Positions 20,029 through 29,677 of a stretch of 45,236 bases of DNA are shown piece by piece. Positions within the stretch are counted from its first letter, which is position 1, and each line of letters opens with the position of its first letter. Made by a program: the position numbers and the translations under genes. Under the pieces are notes generated by a model. It was not told where the DNA came from, did not search any database, and saw only the letters and a list, made by a program, of their open reading frames with translations. The stretch is from Acidobacteriota bacterium. GTDB lineage: Bacteria > Acidobacteriota > Thermoanaerobaculia > Thermoanaerobaculales > Sulfomarinibacteraceae. The stretch is taken from the NCBI GenBank assembly GCA_013152895.1, contig JAADFN010000044.1, positions 1 through 45,236 of the forward strand, in the 5' to 3' direction.

Positions 20029-20784
20029 GTGATCGTGAGGCGGCTGTCGATCGGGTTGAGCATCGCTCTGGCATTGGGATGGGCCGGTGTATCTCTCGCC
20101 TCGTCCGGGGCTGGGCCGGGGCCCGCCGTGCACCGTGCGGCGGGTACGGTGAACCCTGGTACTTCCCCCGGCGAACGTATCCAGGGCGTGATCGCCAGGG
20201 TGGCGGCGGCCCAGAAGGCTCTTCACACGTTGCGTGCCCATTTCCGGGAGACGAAGACGGGGGCGCTCTTTCTTCACCCCGTTGTCTCGACGGGCACGTT
20301 TTCTTTTCGGGCGCCCGATTCCGCTCGATGGGACTATGAACGCCCGCGGCGGATGGTGGTGGTGTTCACGCATGACGTGTTGACGACGTTCGACGCCACG
20401 ACCGGACACGTTCAACGGCTGCGGGTCGGGCTGCGCCAGCGGCGGCTGGTCAAGTTCTTGACGGGAACGCAACCCCTCGACCGCCTGATCGAGAATTTCC
20501 GGGTCACGTTGTTCGATGCTGCGCCGGACAAGCCGTTCGTGGTCCAGCTCGAACCGGAAGGGCCGGCGATGCGTCGCAAGCTCAGGCGCATCAGGATCGA
20601 TATCGACAAGACGTTGTATCTCCCCGTCCGCCTCGAGCTCGTGGACGGGAGCGGGGATACGACGGTATACGAGCTGTCGGACATCGAGGTCAATCCCAAG
20701 CTTGCCCCCGGGCTCTTCACGGCTCCGCGCCACAAGAACAATGCCGCCGCGGCAAGAGAATCCTCCAGCTCCCGGCGGCGCTGA
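20029..20784 (+). CDS. LolA-like outer-membrane lipoprotein carrier protein
   Basis: N-terminal hydrophobic segment; TLRAHFRETKTGALFLHPVVSTGTFSFRAPDSARWDYERPRRMVVVFTHDVLTTFD... LolA-fold pattern. Confidence 0.85.
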   Translation: MIVRRLSIGLSIALALGWAGVSLASSGAGPGPAVHRAAGTVNPGTSPGERIQGVIARVAAAQKALHTLRAHFRETKTGALFLHPVVSTGTFSFRAPDSARWDYERPRRMVVVFTHDVLTTFDATTGHVQRLRVGLRQRRLVKFLTGTQPLDRLIENFRVTLFDAAPDKPFVVQLEPEGPAMRRKLRRIRIDIDKTLYLPVRLELVDGSGDTTVYELSDIEVNPKLAPGLFTAPRHKNNAAAARESSSSRRR

Positions 20785-21956
20785 TGCTTCCATTCACGGT
20801 CGAGGCGACAGATGCTGGCTGTGCGGCGCGGGCCGGGGCATTGCACACGCCCCATGGAATTGTGCGCACGCCCGCGTTCATGCCGGTCGGGACGGCGGGG
20901 ACCGTCAAGGGGATCGCCGCGTGGGAGCTTGAAAGACTGGCCCCGGAGATGATTCTCGCCAATACCTACCACCTGGTCCTGCGGCCGGGTGTGGAGAGGA
21001 TCGAGGCGCTCGGAGGGCTCCACCGCGTCATGGCCTGGGACGGCCCGATCCTGACAGACTCCGGGGGATACCAGGTTTTCTCCCTGGCGGCGCGCCGTAC
21101 ACTTGACGAGGACGGTGTGACGTTCCGGTCTCACCTGGATGGCGCCGCGTACCGGATGACACCCGAGTCCGTCGTGGATGTTCAGGCGCGGTTCGGCGTC
21201 GACGTCGCGATGGTCTTGGACGAGTGCCTGCCGTACCCGGCCGAGCCGGATGCGGCACGCAGCTCGGTGGAGCGAACGGTCCGCTGGGCCGCCCGCAGCC
21301 TGGACCGTGCGGAGAGCATCCGGACCGGTGCCCAAGGATGGGGAGGCGGCCTGTTCGCCATCCAACAGGGCACGGTTGATCCGGAGCTGCGAACGTGGTG
21401 CTCCGAGCGCCTCTCCGGGCTGCCGTTCGACGGCTTCGCCATCGGGGGGCTGGCGGTGGGGGAGCCGCGCCCGGTGCTGCACCGGATGATCGCCGCGTCG
21501 GCCCCGCTCCTTCCCGCGGCGAGGCCACGTTACCTGATGGGCGTCGGATATCCCGAGGATCTTCTCCAGGGCGTGGCCCACGGGGTGGATCTCTTCGACT
21601 GTGTTTTGCCGACCCGCTCGGCCCGCACGGGGAAGGCATTCACGTCGCGCGGTGAGCTGGTCATCAAGAACGCGCGTTTTGCCCAGGACCCGCGTCCGCT
21701 GGATCCCGCCTGTACCTGCCCGACCTGCCAGCGATACTCGCGCGCGGTGCTCCGTCATCTTTTCGTGTCCCGGGAGGTGACGTCGGTGGTTCTCATGACG
21801 GTTCACAACCTCTCGTATTTTTTGAGCTTGATGCGGGAAGCGCGGGAAGCTATCATGGCGGGCCGCTACGTGAAGTTCCGGACGCGGGTCGAAAGACTCC
21901 GGAGACGCGGGCGGGATAACCCGGCAGCCGCCGGAGAAGGAGATCGAGAAGTATGA
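20784..21956 (+). CDS. tgt: Queuine tRNA-ribosyltransferase
   Basis: VRTPAFMPVGTAGTVKG, ANTYHLVLRPG, DGPILTDSGGYQVFSLA, YLMGVGYPEDLL, CTCPTCQRYSRAVLRHLF zinc site. Confidence 0.97.
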   Translation: MLPFTVEATDAGCAARAGALHTPHGIVRTPAFMPVGTAGTVKGIAAWELERLAPEMILANTYHLVLRPGVERIEALGGLHRVMAWDGPILTDSGGYQVFSLAARRTLDEDGVTFRSHLDGAAYRMTPESVVDVQARFGVDVAMVLDECLPYPAEPDAARSSVERTVRWAARSLDRAESIRTGAQGWGGGLFAIQQGTVDPELRTWCSERLSGLPFDGFAIGGLAVGEPRPVLHRMIAASAPLLPAARPRYLMGVGYPEDLLQGVAHGVDLFDCVLPTRSARTGKAFTSRGELVIKNARFAQDPRPLDPACTCPTCQRYSRAVLRHLFVSREVTSVVLMTVHNLSYFLSLMREAREAIMAGRYVKFRTRVERLRRRGRDNPAAAGEGDREV

Positions 21957-22246
21957 GCGGTGCAGGATCGAGCTCGATTGTAGCCTTTCTTCCATTGGTG
22001 GCGATCTTTGCCATCTTCTACTTTCTCTTGATCATGCCGGCACGCCGGCAACAGAAGAAGAAACAGGCGATGATCGCATCGTTGAAAAAGGGTGATCGCG
22101 TCGTCACAAGCGGCGGGATCTACGGTACGGTGGCGGGCATCGAAGATCAGACGTTGTTGCTCAAGATCGCCGAGAACGCGAAGATTCGTATTTCGAAAAG
22201 CGCGATCAACGGCAAGATCGGTCCGGGCGGCGAAACGCCAGAATAA
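21953..22246 (+). CDS. yajC: Preprotein translocase subunit YajC
   Basis: FLPLVAIFAIFYFLLIMPARRQQKKKQAMIASLKKGDRVVTSGGIYGTVAGIED. Confidence 0.96.
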   Translation: MSGAGSSSIVAFLPLVAIFAIFYFLLIMPARRQQKKKQAMIASLKKGDRVVTSGGIYGTVAGIEDQTLLLKIAENAKIRISKSAINGKIGPGGETPE

Positions 22247-22261
22247 AAACCGGAGGCTGGT

Positions 22262-23827
22262 GTGGACAAGAAACTCTTATGGCGCATCGTGTTAATTGTC
22301 GCCGTGCTGGTGGTCTCTATCGTCGGGCTGTACCCGCCGGCGCAGAAGATCCATCTCGGGCTCGATCTGCGTGGCGGAATTCACCTGGTGTTGCGGGTCA
22401 ACACGGGCGATGCCATCAAGGCGGAGCTCGACAACGCGTCCCAGCTCTTGATCAGCCAGGCCGAGGCCAAGGGGATCAAGCTTGGGGACCCGAAGATCGA
22501 GCCAAAGGCGCTCAGGTTCGTCGTCCCGGTTCCGCTCAACGTCAACCGGGATGCGTTGCGGCAGATCATCAAGGACAACCTGGCACAGTACAAGTGGTCA
22601 TCCGGCGTTGGCGAATGGACGTTCACCCTTCCCAAGAACATCGCCAGGAGGATGCGGGACCGGGCTGTCAAGGAGGCGCTCAACACCATCCGGAACCGGG
22701 TGGACCAGTTCGGTGTCTCCGAGCCGAGGATCCAGCGTCAGGGCATCGAGGGTGACCGGATCCTGGTGCAGCTCCCCGGCGTGGACGATCCCGGCCGCGT
22801 CAAGGACTTGATCGGCAGGACCGCGCTCTTGGAGCTCAAGGAGGTCATCGCCGGCCCCGCGTCAAGCCGGCAGGCGCTGCTTGCAAAGACCGGGGGCCAG
22901 GTGCCGCCCGATGCGGAGGTGCTCACGGGCGACCAGAAGGACATCGATGGCAACGTCATCGGGAAAGAGTACTACCTGGTACGCCGCGCGGCCATCGTTT
23001 CTGGTCGTGAGCTGAGATCGGCCCGGCGAAGCCAGGACCAGTACGGTCAGCCGGCCGTGCAGTTCACGCTGGTCCCCTCCGCGGCGCACAAGTTCGCACA
23101 GTTCACGGGATCGCATATCGGGACCAACCTCGCCATCGTTCTGGATAACAAGGTGATGTCGGCGCCGGTGATCCACGGGCAGATCTCGGACCAGGGGATC
23201 ATCCAGGGAAGCTTCTCGGTGCAGGAAGCGGAAGACCTTGCGCTCGTGCTGCGCGCCGGCGCCCTTCCGGCGTCAATCACGTACCTCGAGGAACGGACGG
23301 TTGGTCCATCGCTCGGGCATGATTCCGTGGTGCGCGGTATCCGCGCCGGTATTTCCGGGCTGATCATCGTCATCGTCTTCATGCTCGTGTACTACAAGTG
23401 GTCCGGTCTCAACGCCGATGTGGCCCTCCTGATGAACCTGGTTCTTCTCATGGGCGCGATGGCGTACTTCGGTGCGACGCTGACCCTGCCTGGCATCGCA
23501 GGCGTCATTCTGACGATCGGCATGGCGGTGGACGCCAACGTGCTGATTTTCGAGCGTGTTCGGGAAGAGCTGGCGCTCGGTAAAACGGTCAGATCGGCCT
23601 TGGACGCCGGGTTCTCCCGTGCCTTCGGAACGATCCTGGATGCCAACTTGACGACCCTGATCGCCGCGTTGTTCCTCTTCCAGTTCGGGACCGGGCCGGT
23701 CAAGGGATTTGCCGTCACACTGTCAATCGGAATTCTGGCCAGCATGTTTACGGCCGTCTTCGTTTCTCGAACCCTGTACATGATCGTCCTGGCCAAGAAG
23801 GACAGGGTCGAGTCTCTGAGTATCTGA
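22262..23827 (+). CDS. secD: Protein translocase subunit SecD
   Basis: LGLDLRGGIHLVLRV, NTIRNRVDQFGVSEPRIQRQG, RAGALPASITYLEERTVGPSLGHDSV; C-terminal SecD/SecF TM domain; GTG start. Confidence 0.97.
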   Translation: MDKKLLWRIVLIVAVLVVSIVGLYPPAQKIHLGLDLRGGIHLVLRVNTGDAIKAELDNASQLLISQAEAKGIKLGDPKIEPKALRFVVPVPLNVNRDALRQIIKDNLAQYKWSSGVGEWTFTLPKNIARRMRDRAVKEALNTIRNRVDQFGVSEPRIQRQGIEGDRILVQLPGVDDPGRVKDLIGRTALLELKEVIAGPASSRQALLAKTGGQVPPDAEVLTGDQKDIDGNVIGKEYYLVRRAAIVSGRELRSARRSQDQYGQPAVQFTLVPSAAHKFAQFTGSHIGTNLAIVLDNKVMSAPVIHGQISDQGIIQGSFSVQEAEDLALVLRAGALPASITYLEERTVGPSLGHDSVVRGIRAGISGLIIVIVFMLVYYKWSGLNADVALLMNLVLLMGAMAYFGATLTLPGIAGVILTIGMAVDANVLIFERVREELALGKTVRSALDAGFSRAFGTILDANLTTLIAALFLFQFGTGPVKGFAVTLSIGILASMFTAVFVSRTLYMIVLAKKDRVESLSI

Positions 23828-23839
23828 TCCGGGGGAACC

Positions 23840-25024
23840 ATGCGAATCATCAAAGAAACACACTTTCCTTTCCTCTCCTACCGGTGGATCGCCATTGGTA
23901 TCTCGATGACGTTGATTCTCCTCGGGCTGGCCGCGATCATCTTCGGGAAGGGGCTGAACCTGGGCATCGACTTCGCCGGCGGGACGCAGGTGACGATCAA
24001 GTTCCACCAGAAGCCGGATCTGAACAGGCTCCGCAAGACCATCGCACGGCTCGGCCTTGGCGCGCCGGTGATTCAACGCTTCGACGAGCCGACGAAACAC
24101 GAGATCCTGATCCGCGTGGAGAATCCTAAGGGCAAGGAGGGCGATTTCACGCGACCCATCCTCGATCTGCTCAACAAGGAGTACAACGGGAATCTCGGGA
24201 AAGCTTTCGATCTCAATACCGGCGGCGTCAGGGAGCTGACCCACCTGCTCATTCAACTCGATCCCGACCACGTTGCGGCGGATCCGGAAACCATGGCATC
24301 TCACTACCAGCCCATGGCCGCTGCGGTGATGACATACCGCAAGGATGCCGGGATCTTTTCGAGCCTCAAGGAGCTGGATTCCATTCCGAAGCTCAGCGCA
24401 CCCGTTCGAGCTGCCCTCAAGCAGCACTGCGCCGTGGGAACCTTCTCGCTACTTGGTGCCCAGAGCGTCGGCCCGGCGGTGGGCTCCGATCTGCGGGAGA
24501 AGGCGACGCTGGCCGTTGTCTTCTCGCTGCTCGGCATGTTGATCTACATCTGGATCCGCTTCCAGCTGCCGTACGGGATCGGCGCCGTCGGCGCCCTGTT
24601 CCACGACGTGCTCATCACGCTGGGCGCGCTGGCCATCACGCAGCGCGAGATCAACCTGCCGACGATCGCCGCGCTGTTGACGCTCGTCGGGTACTCGGTC
24701 AACGACACGGTGGTTGTCTTCGACCGCGTCCGGGAGAACTTGCGGCTGACGCGGGGCGCCGAGCTGCAGGGGCTGATGGACGAGTCGATCAACCAGACCC
24801 TGTCGCGTACGCTGATCACGTCCGGCACGACCCTGATGGTGGTCATCACCCTCTATCTCTTCGGCGGGGACGTCATCAACACGTTCGCCTTCGTCCTGCT
24901 CGTCGGGATCATCGTCGGGACCTATTCGTCGATCTTCATCGCGTCGCCGATCGCCCTTGGGGCGACGCGGTTCCGGAACAAGATGAAGCGAAGGCGGAGG
25001 GAAGGCCGGCGGCGGAAGCGCTAG
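23840..25024 (+). CDS. secF: Protein translocase subunit SecF
   Basis: GLNLGIDFAGGTQVTIKFHQ; AQSVGPAVGSDLREKATLAVVFSLLGMLIYIWIRF; VGYSVNDTVVVFDRVRENL. Confidence 0.97.
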   Translation: MRIIKETHFPFLSYRWIAIGISMTLILLGLAAIIFGKGLNLGIDFAGGTQVTIKFHQKPDLNRLRKTIARLGLGAPVIQRFDEPTKHEILIRVENPKGKEGDFTRPILDLLNKEYNGNLGKAFDLNTGGVRELTHLLIQLDPDHVAADPETMASHYQPMAAAVMTYRKDAGIFSSLKELDSIPKLSAPVRAALKQHCAVGTFSLLGAQSVGPAVGSDLREKATLAVVFSLLGMLIYIWIRFQLPYGIGAVGALFHDVLITLGALAITQREINLPTIAALLTLVGYSVNDTVVVFDRVRENLRLTRGAELQGLMDESINQTLSRTLITSGTTLMVVITLYLFGGDVINTFAFVLLVGIIVGTYSSIFIASPIALGATRFRNKMKRRRREGRRRKR

Positions 25025-25037
25025 CGCGCACATCTAC

Positions 25038-25205
25038 GGACTTTCGTCGCGAGACCGTCCGGGCGGCTGCCGGCGTGGCGTTTCGACCCAGGTGGGGCCG
25101 AGGGCGCACTTGCGGCACGCAGCAGGCGGTGTCGCCGGGAGAAATGGCACAACGGCGGCCGTATCGGCGGTCGCAGCAGGAAGTGTGCGAAATATGCGGG
25201 CCAGT
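25038..25205 (+). repeat. Diverged copy A of an intergenic element (paired with copy near 39408-39575)
   Basis: Shared word order CGCGAGA.CGT...GCCG..GTGG.GTTTCGACC.AGG.GGG.C.CGAGG..CAC.TGC...GTGTGCGA.AA.TGCGGGC. Confidence 0.6.
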
Positions 25206-25280
25206 GTGAGGAAACCGGGGGGCTCGTGCTCCGCCGGGTCGCACGACGCGCGTGATCGTCACACTCCCTCAAGCTCCCAG

Positions 25281-25303
25281 ACGCCCCGGTTGAACCGGGG
25301 CGT
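25281..25303. promoter_or_regulatory. 23-bp perfect palindrome directly before the rel start region (operator or terminator hairpin)
   Basis: acgccccggtt-g-aaccggggcgt, followed by TACAATgtataaATG. Confidence 0.7.
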
Positions 25304-25315
25304 TACAATGTATAA

Positions 25316-27505
25316 ATGGGCGTTTCTCCGAAGGTCCGTATCGAAGATATCCTCGGCAGGGTCGAACAGTACCTGCCCGATGCCGATGGGGAGCTGCTCC
25401 GTCACGCGTACGTGTTTGCCGCCAACCGGCACCGGGGACAGGTCCGGCGCTCCGGCGAAGCCTACCTGATCCACCCACTTTCGGTGGCCTGGATCCTGGC
25501 GGAAATGGAGCTCGACGAGGTCGCCATCGCCGTGGGTCTTCTCCACGATATCCTCGAGGACACGCACACGACGCACGAGGAGATGGAGCTGGAGTTTGGC
25601 CCGGTTGTCACACGTCTCGTCGTCGCGCTGACAAAGATCTCCAACTTTGAAAGCAGCTTTTCGAGCCGGGAAGCGACCGAGGCGGAGAATTTCCGCCGTC
25701 TGCTCCTGGCGTCGACCGACGACGTGAGGGTCATCCTCGTCAAGCTCGCCGATCGTCTTCACAACATGCGAACGTTGAAGCATCTCAACCGGGATCGCCA
25801 GGTCGCGATCGCCCAGGAGACGTTGGACATCTATGCCCCAATCGCGAATCGTCTCGGGATTGGAAGCATCAAGTGGGAGCTCGAGGATCTTTGTTTCCAC
25901 TACCTGTACCCCCGTGAGGCCGAACGGCTCTCCAGGGCGGTCAAGGAGCGCGCGAAATCGGCGGGCCGCTGGTTCGGGGAGCTCCAAACGGTGATCGAGG
26001 AGATCCTGAGCTCGAACAAGATCGATGGTGAAGTTCAAGGCCGCGTCAAGCACCTCTATTCGGTTTGGCAGAAACAGCGACGCCAGGCTGTCGATGTCGA
26101 GAGTATTTTCGACTTCCTCGCATTTCGGGTGATCGTCAATAGTGTCAGCGCGTGCTACGCCACGTTGGGGTTGCTGCACCAGAAGTGGTCTCCGGTTCCG
26201 GGCCGGATCAAGGATTACATCGCCATTCCAAAGCCGAACGCGTACCAGTCGTTGCATACGACCGTTATCGGTCCGGAGGGACATCCGTTCGAGATCCAGA
26301 TTCGCACATGGGAGATGCACGCCATTGCCGAACACGGTATTGCTGCCCACTGGAATTACAAGGAACATGGCTCGACGCCGGTAGGCGATTCCAGGATCGC
26401 ATGGCTCCGCGGCCTGCTGGACACGACCAAGGGATCCTCGCCGAGGGAGTTCCTCGATTCCCTCAAGGTCGACCTGTACCCGGACGAGGTGTACTGTTTC
26501 ACCCCGCAGGGCGATGTGCTTTCCTTTCCGCGCGGGGCGACGATCCTGGACTTTGCGTACCGCGTCCACACACAGATCGGTCATCACTGTGTCGGGGGAA
26601 CCGTCAATGGAAGGTGGGTCCCGCTCCGGACCAAGCTCACGAACGGGGATATCATCGAGATTTCAACGTCTCCGCAACAGACTCCGAACCACGACTGGCT
26701 GACCATCGCGGCAACCGCACGAACCCGTTCCAAGATTCGCTCGTGGCTCAGGAGAGAGGAGAAGAGCCGGGCTGTCGAGGTGGGTAAGAAACTGCTCGAG
26801 CGTGAATTCCAACGGGCGGGCAGCGCCTGGAAACGTTGGGCAGACTCGGCGGAGATCGCTGCGCTCCTCAGGAGCCATGGCTTGACGAGGGAAGAGGACC
26901 TTTTTGCCGCCGTCGGGTTCGGGAAGATTGCGCCGTCCGTGGTCAGCGCCCACGTCCTGGGCTCGGGCGAGGCGGATGGCCCGGATTTCCCGGTATTGAC
27001 CGCGGGCAAGGCGGGTGCGGCCGATGCGCCGCCGGTACTCGAGGTGACCGGGGATTCTGATTTCCTGGTCTATATCGCCAGGTGTTGCAACCCGGTTCCC
27101 GGCGAGGAGATCGTTGGATTTGTGACGAGGGGGAAGGGCGTCGCGGTGCATGCGAAGAACTGTCCGAACGTCCGGAACCTCCTGTACCACCCGGAGCGCG
27201 AGATCGATGTCCGGTGGGCGCGCGGAGCGGCCGAAGGCAAGGCCTCGCGATCGAGAGTCGCTCTTGACATGAAGTATCAGGATCGTCCAGGGCTTCTCAT
27301 GGCCGCATCTCACGCGGTGTCATCTGAAGGAAGCAACATCGTTTCGTGTAGTCTCCAGACGGAGGACAGTGGTCTTGGCGCCGTCACCATGACTGTCGAA
27401 GTTCGGGACAAGGATCACCTCGCCCGTATCCTGGACAAGCTTCAAAATGTCGAGGGAATGCTCCAGGTGGAGCGCCGCGGCCTCGTCAGACGCGGGGGGC
27501 CTTGA
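25316..27505 (+). CDS. Bifunctional (p)ppGpp synthetase/hydrolase, RelA/SpoT family
   Basis: HD hydrolase motifs LLHDILEDT and [12 protein letters not shown]; synthetase [85 protein letters not shown]-terminal ACT. Confidence 0.97.
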   Translation: MGVSPKVRIEDILGRVEQYLPDADGELLRHAYVFAANRHRGQVRRSGEAYLIHPLSVAWILAEMELDEVAIAVGLLHDILEDTHTTHEEMELEFGPVVTRLVVALTKISNFESSFSSREATEAENFRRLLLASTDDVRVILVKLADRLHNMRTLKHLNRDRQVAIAQETLDIYAPIANRLGIGSIKWELEDLCFHYLYPREAERLSRAVKERAKSAGRWFGELQTVIEEILSSNKIDGEVQGRVKHLYSVWQKQRRQAVDVESIFDFLAFRVIVNSVSACYATLGLLHQKWSPVPGRIKDYIAIPKPNAYQSLHTTVIGPEGHPFEIQIRTWEMHAIAEHGIAAHWNYKEHGSTPVGDSRIAWLRGLLDTTKGSSPREFLDSLKVDLYPDEVYCFTPQGDVLSFPRGATILDFAYRVHTQIGHHCVGGTVNGRWVPLRTKLTNGDIIEISTSPQQTPNHDWLTIAATARTRSKIRSWLRREEKSRAVEVGKKLLEREFQRAGSAWKRWADSAEIAALLRSHGLTREEDLFAAVGFGKIAPSVVSAHVLGSGEADGPDFPVLTAGKAGAADAPPVLEVTGDSDFLVYIARCCNPVPGEEIVGFVTRGKGVAVHAKNCPNVRNLLYHPEREIDVRWARGAAEGKASRSRVALDMKYQDRPGLLMAASHAVSSEGSNIVSCSLQTEDSGLGAVTMTVEVRDKDHLARILDKLQNVEGMLQVERRGLVRRGGP

Positions 27506-27683
27506 CGACCTTGCCGGAGCGGAGGCAACGCGTGCACACGCGGACGTACTTCGGTGTGCCATCGATCAGAACGCGAACTCTCTGGAGGTTCGGGAGCCAC
27601 CGCCGGCGCGTCAGGTTGTGGGCGTGACTGACATTATTGCCACTCATCGGCCCCTTACCGCAAATCTCACATCGCTGTGCCAT
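27486..27683 (-). CDS. rpmB: 50S ribosomal protein L28 (CxxC/CxxC form)
   Basis: [75 protein letters not shown] upstream. Confidence 0.97.
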   Translation of the reverse strand: MAQRCEICGKGPMSGNNVSHAHNLTRRRWLPNLQRVRVLIDGTPKYVRVCTRCLRSGKVVKAPRV

Positions 27684-27722
27684 CTCCGTACCCTCCTCAC
27701 GGTCCCCCAATCGGGGGAAGGT

Positions 27723-27751
27723 TAAATACCACAGGCGGCACAATAATGCAA
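27723..27751 (-). promoter_or_regulatory. Candidate sigma-70-type promoter for rpmB
   Basis: Minus strand: TTGCAT - 17 nt - TATTTA. Confidence 0.5.
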
Positions 27752-27907
27752 GGAAAACATCCGTTGAGGGCATCGCACAGTGGCGTACGAGAGAGGCGCC
27801 AGACGCCCGCCCTCCGCGCCATTTTGCTGTTGCGAATGGGTACCGTTGGCCCCCCATGACAGCACGCTACAACGCAACTCATATCGTGCACTGGAGGGAT
27901 TTGATCC

Positions 27908-27937
27908 TTGACAGGAGAACGAGACGTTTGCTAGCCT
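27908..27937 (+). promoter_or_regulatory. Candidate sigma-70-type promoter for the pil operon
   Basis: TTGACA - 18 nt - TAGCCT; first gene follows after about 50 bp. Confidence 0.55.
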
Positions 27938-27987
27938 GCTTCTAGAGGAGATATGGATCAGGGTCTGAAAATTCTTTGCGGATAAGG

Positions 27988-29052
27988 GTGAACGCCGTGT
28001 TTTCAAAACGGAAAAGGCAAATCGTCGGTTGCGATATTGGATCCTCCGCGATCAAGTTGATCGAGCTGAAGCCCTTGAAGAATGATGAATTCCAGCTTGT
28101 GCATGCAGCTTCGGCGAGTTTATCTGCTGAAGCCATTGTAGATGGCGCCATCATGGATTCATCGCTCGTCGTGGAGGCCCTCTCACACCTGATTGCCGAG
28201 AATAGCATCAAGAACCCGAGCTTCGGGGTCTCTCTGTCCGGACATTCGGTCATTATCAAACGGATTCCGCTGCCGGCGATGAGTGAAGCCGAGCTCGCCG
28301 AGTCGATCCAGTGGGAGGCTGAACAGTACATTCCGTTTGATATCAACGACGTGAATCTCGATTACGTGGTCCTGGACTCCAGCGGCGAGGACTCCATGGA
28401 CGTCTTGCTGGTTGCCGTCAAGAAGGACCGTGTCGTCGACTTTACCTCCGTGGTCATCCAGTCCGGGAAACAGCCGGCGCTTGTCGATGTTGACGTGTTC
28501 GCTCTCCAGAACGCCTATGAGGTCAATTATGGCGTGCCCGAGGAGACAGTCGCCCTTGTCAACATCGGTGCTTCGGTGATGAATATCAATATTCTCAACC
28601 ACGGCATCTCGGTGTTTTGGAGAGACGTCGCATTTGGAGGGAATCAGTACACCGAGGCGATCCAGCGCGAGCTGAACCTGCCCCGGGAAGACGCGGAACG
28701 TCTCAAGATCGGGGAGCGGGTCGGCGAACACTCCGTCCAGAGCATTTTGAGCATTCTCAACAGCGTTTCTGAGGATCTGGCCGCGGAGCTTCAGAAGACG
28801 GTGGACTTTTTCATGGCCACGTCAACGGTCGACAAGTTGGATAAGCTCGTTCTCGCCGGTGGCGCAGCCCAGGTTCTCAACCTCAACGACGTACTCAAGG
28901 AGCGTTTTCAACTCCCCATCGAGGTCATGAACCCATTCAGGAATATTCGTTACAGTGAGTCCGACTTTGATCCCGAATGGATTAACCGCAACGCCCCGGC
29001 GATGAGCATCGCCGTCGGCCTCGCGGTTCGTGCGGTCGGAGATAGCAAATGA
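27988..29052 (+). CDS. pilM: Type IV pilus assembly protein PilM
   Basis: RQIVGCDIGSSAIKLIEL...ELAESIQWEAEQYIPFDINDVNLDYVVL; actin-like fold; GTG at 27988 preferred, TTG at 27976 possible. Confidence 0.95.
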   Translation: MNAVFSKRKRQIVGCDIGSSAIKLIELKPLKNDEFQLVHAASASLSAEAIVDGAIMDSSLVVEALSHLIAENSIKNPSFGVSLSGHSVIIKRIPLPAMSEAELAESIQWEAEQYIPFDINDVNLDYVVLDSSGEDSMDVLLVAVKKDRVVDFTSVVIQSGKQPALVDVDVFALQNAYEVNYGVPEETVALVNIGASVMNINILNHGISVFWRDVAFGGNQYTEAIQRELNLPREDAERLKIGERVGEHSVQSILSILNSVSEDLAAELQKTVDFFMATSTVDKLDKLVLAGGAAQVLNLNDVLKERFQLPIEVMNPFRNIRYSESDFDPEWINRNAPAMSIAVGLAVRAVGDSK

Positions 29053-29675
29053 TCAAGATCAACCTTGTCACTGAGGTTTCGGTGCCGACGGCTGCCCGGC
29101 GCAAGAAACGGGAGATTTCACTCGGAGCGAAACCTGGGGATACGATACTCCTGATTGTCCTCATTTTGTCCTTTCTCGTGATTGGCGCAAACTGGTACCT
29201 CCTGAACGCCAAGAAGGCCCACCTCGAGGGGACGCGAAACCAGCTTCGCACCGAGCGGGATCAGTTGAAGACGTATATCGACAAGGTGCAGACGTTACAA
29301 ACAGAGCGTGATGCTCTCAAGCACAAGATCGATATCATCGATCAGTTGAAAAAACAGCAGCACGGGCCCGTCCGGATCATGGACGAGGTTTCCAAGGCGC
29401 TTCCAGACCTGCTCTGGCTGGACGCGATGACGGTCAAGGGGAAGGTGGTCACTCTGAAGGGGCGGGCGATGGATGAGAACGCCGTGGCCAACTACATCGG
29501 CAACCTCGACGCATCGCCCTTTTTCCAGGAACCGAACCTGGTGGATCTGCGGCTTGGCGGTGGCGGAATATATACGTTCACGTTAACCTGTGTCTTCACC
29601 TACAATCCTCCAGAGATCAAGAACGGCGGGTCGAAGAAGGGGAATGCGGGTGCTCATGACGGACAGGGAGGCTGA
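29049..29675 (+). CDS. pilN: Type IV pilus assembly protein PilN
   Basis: MIKINLV N-terminus, single TM (DTILLIVLILSFLVIGANWYLL), coiled coil; ATGA overlap with pilM. Confidence 0.92.
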   Translation: MIKINLVTEVSVPTAARRKKREISLGAKPGDTILLIVLILSFLVIGANWYLLNAKKAHLEGTRNQLRTERDQLKTYIDKVQTLQTERDALKHKIDIIDQLKKQQHGPVRIMDEVSKALPDLLWLDAMTVKGKVVTLKGRAMDENAVANYIGNLDASPFFQEPNLVDLRLGGGGIYTFTLTCVFTYNPPEIKNGGSKKGNAGAHDGQGG

Positions 29676-29677
29676 CC

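Noticed and set aside
20412-21995. 527-aa antisense ORF opposite lolA-like gene and tgt
   Set aside because: Shadow ORF crossing two confident genes on the other strand.
25259-26587. 442-aa antisense ORF opposite rel
   Set aside because: Shadow ORF of the RelA/SpoT gene; no recognisable domain.
27721-27907. Possible small RNA or ORF (27637..27945) in the rpmB-pilM gap
   Set aside because: No convincing SD, conserved fold or terminator; explained well enough as divergent promoter region.
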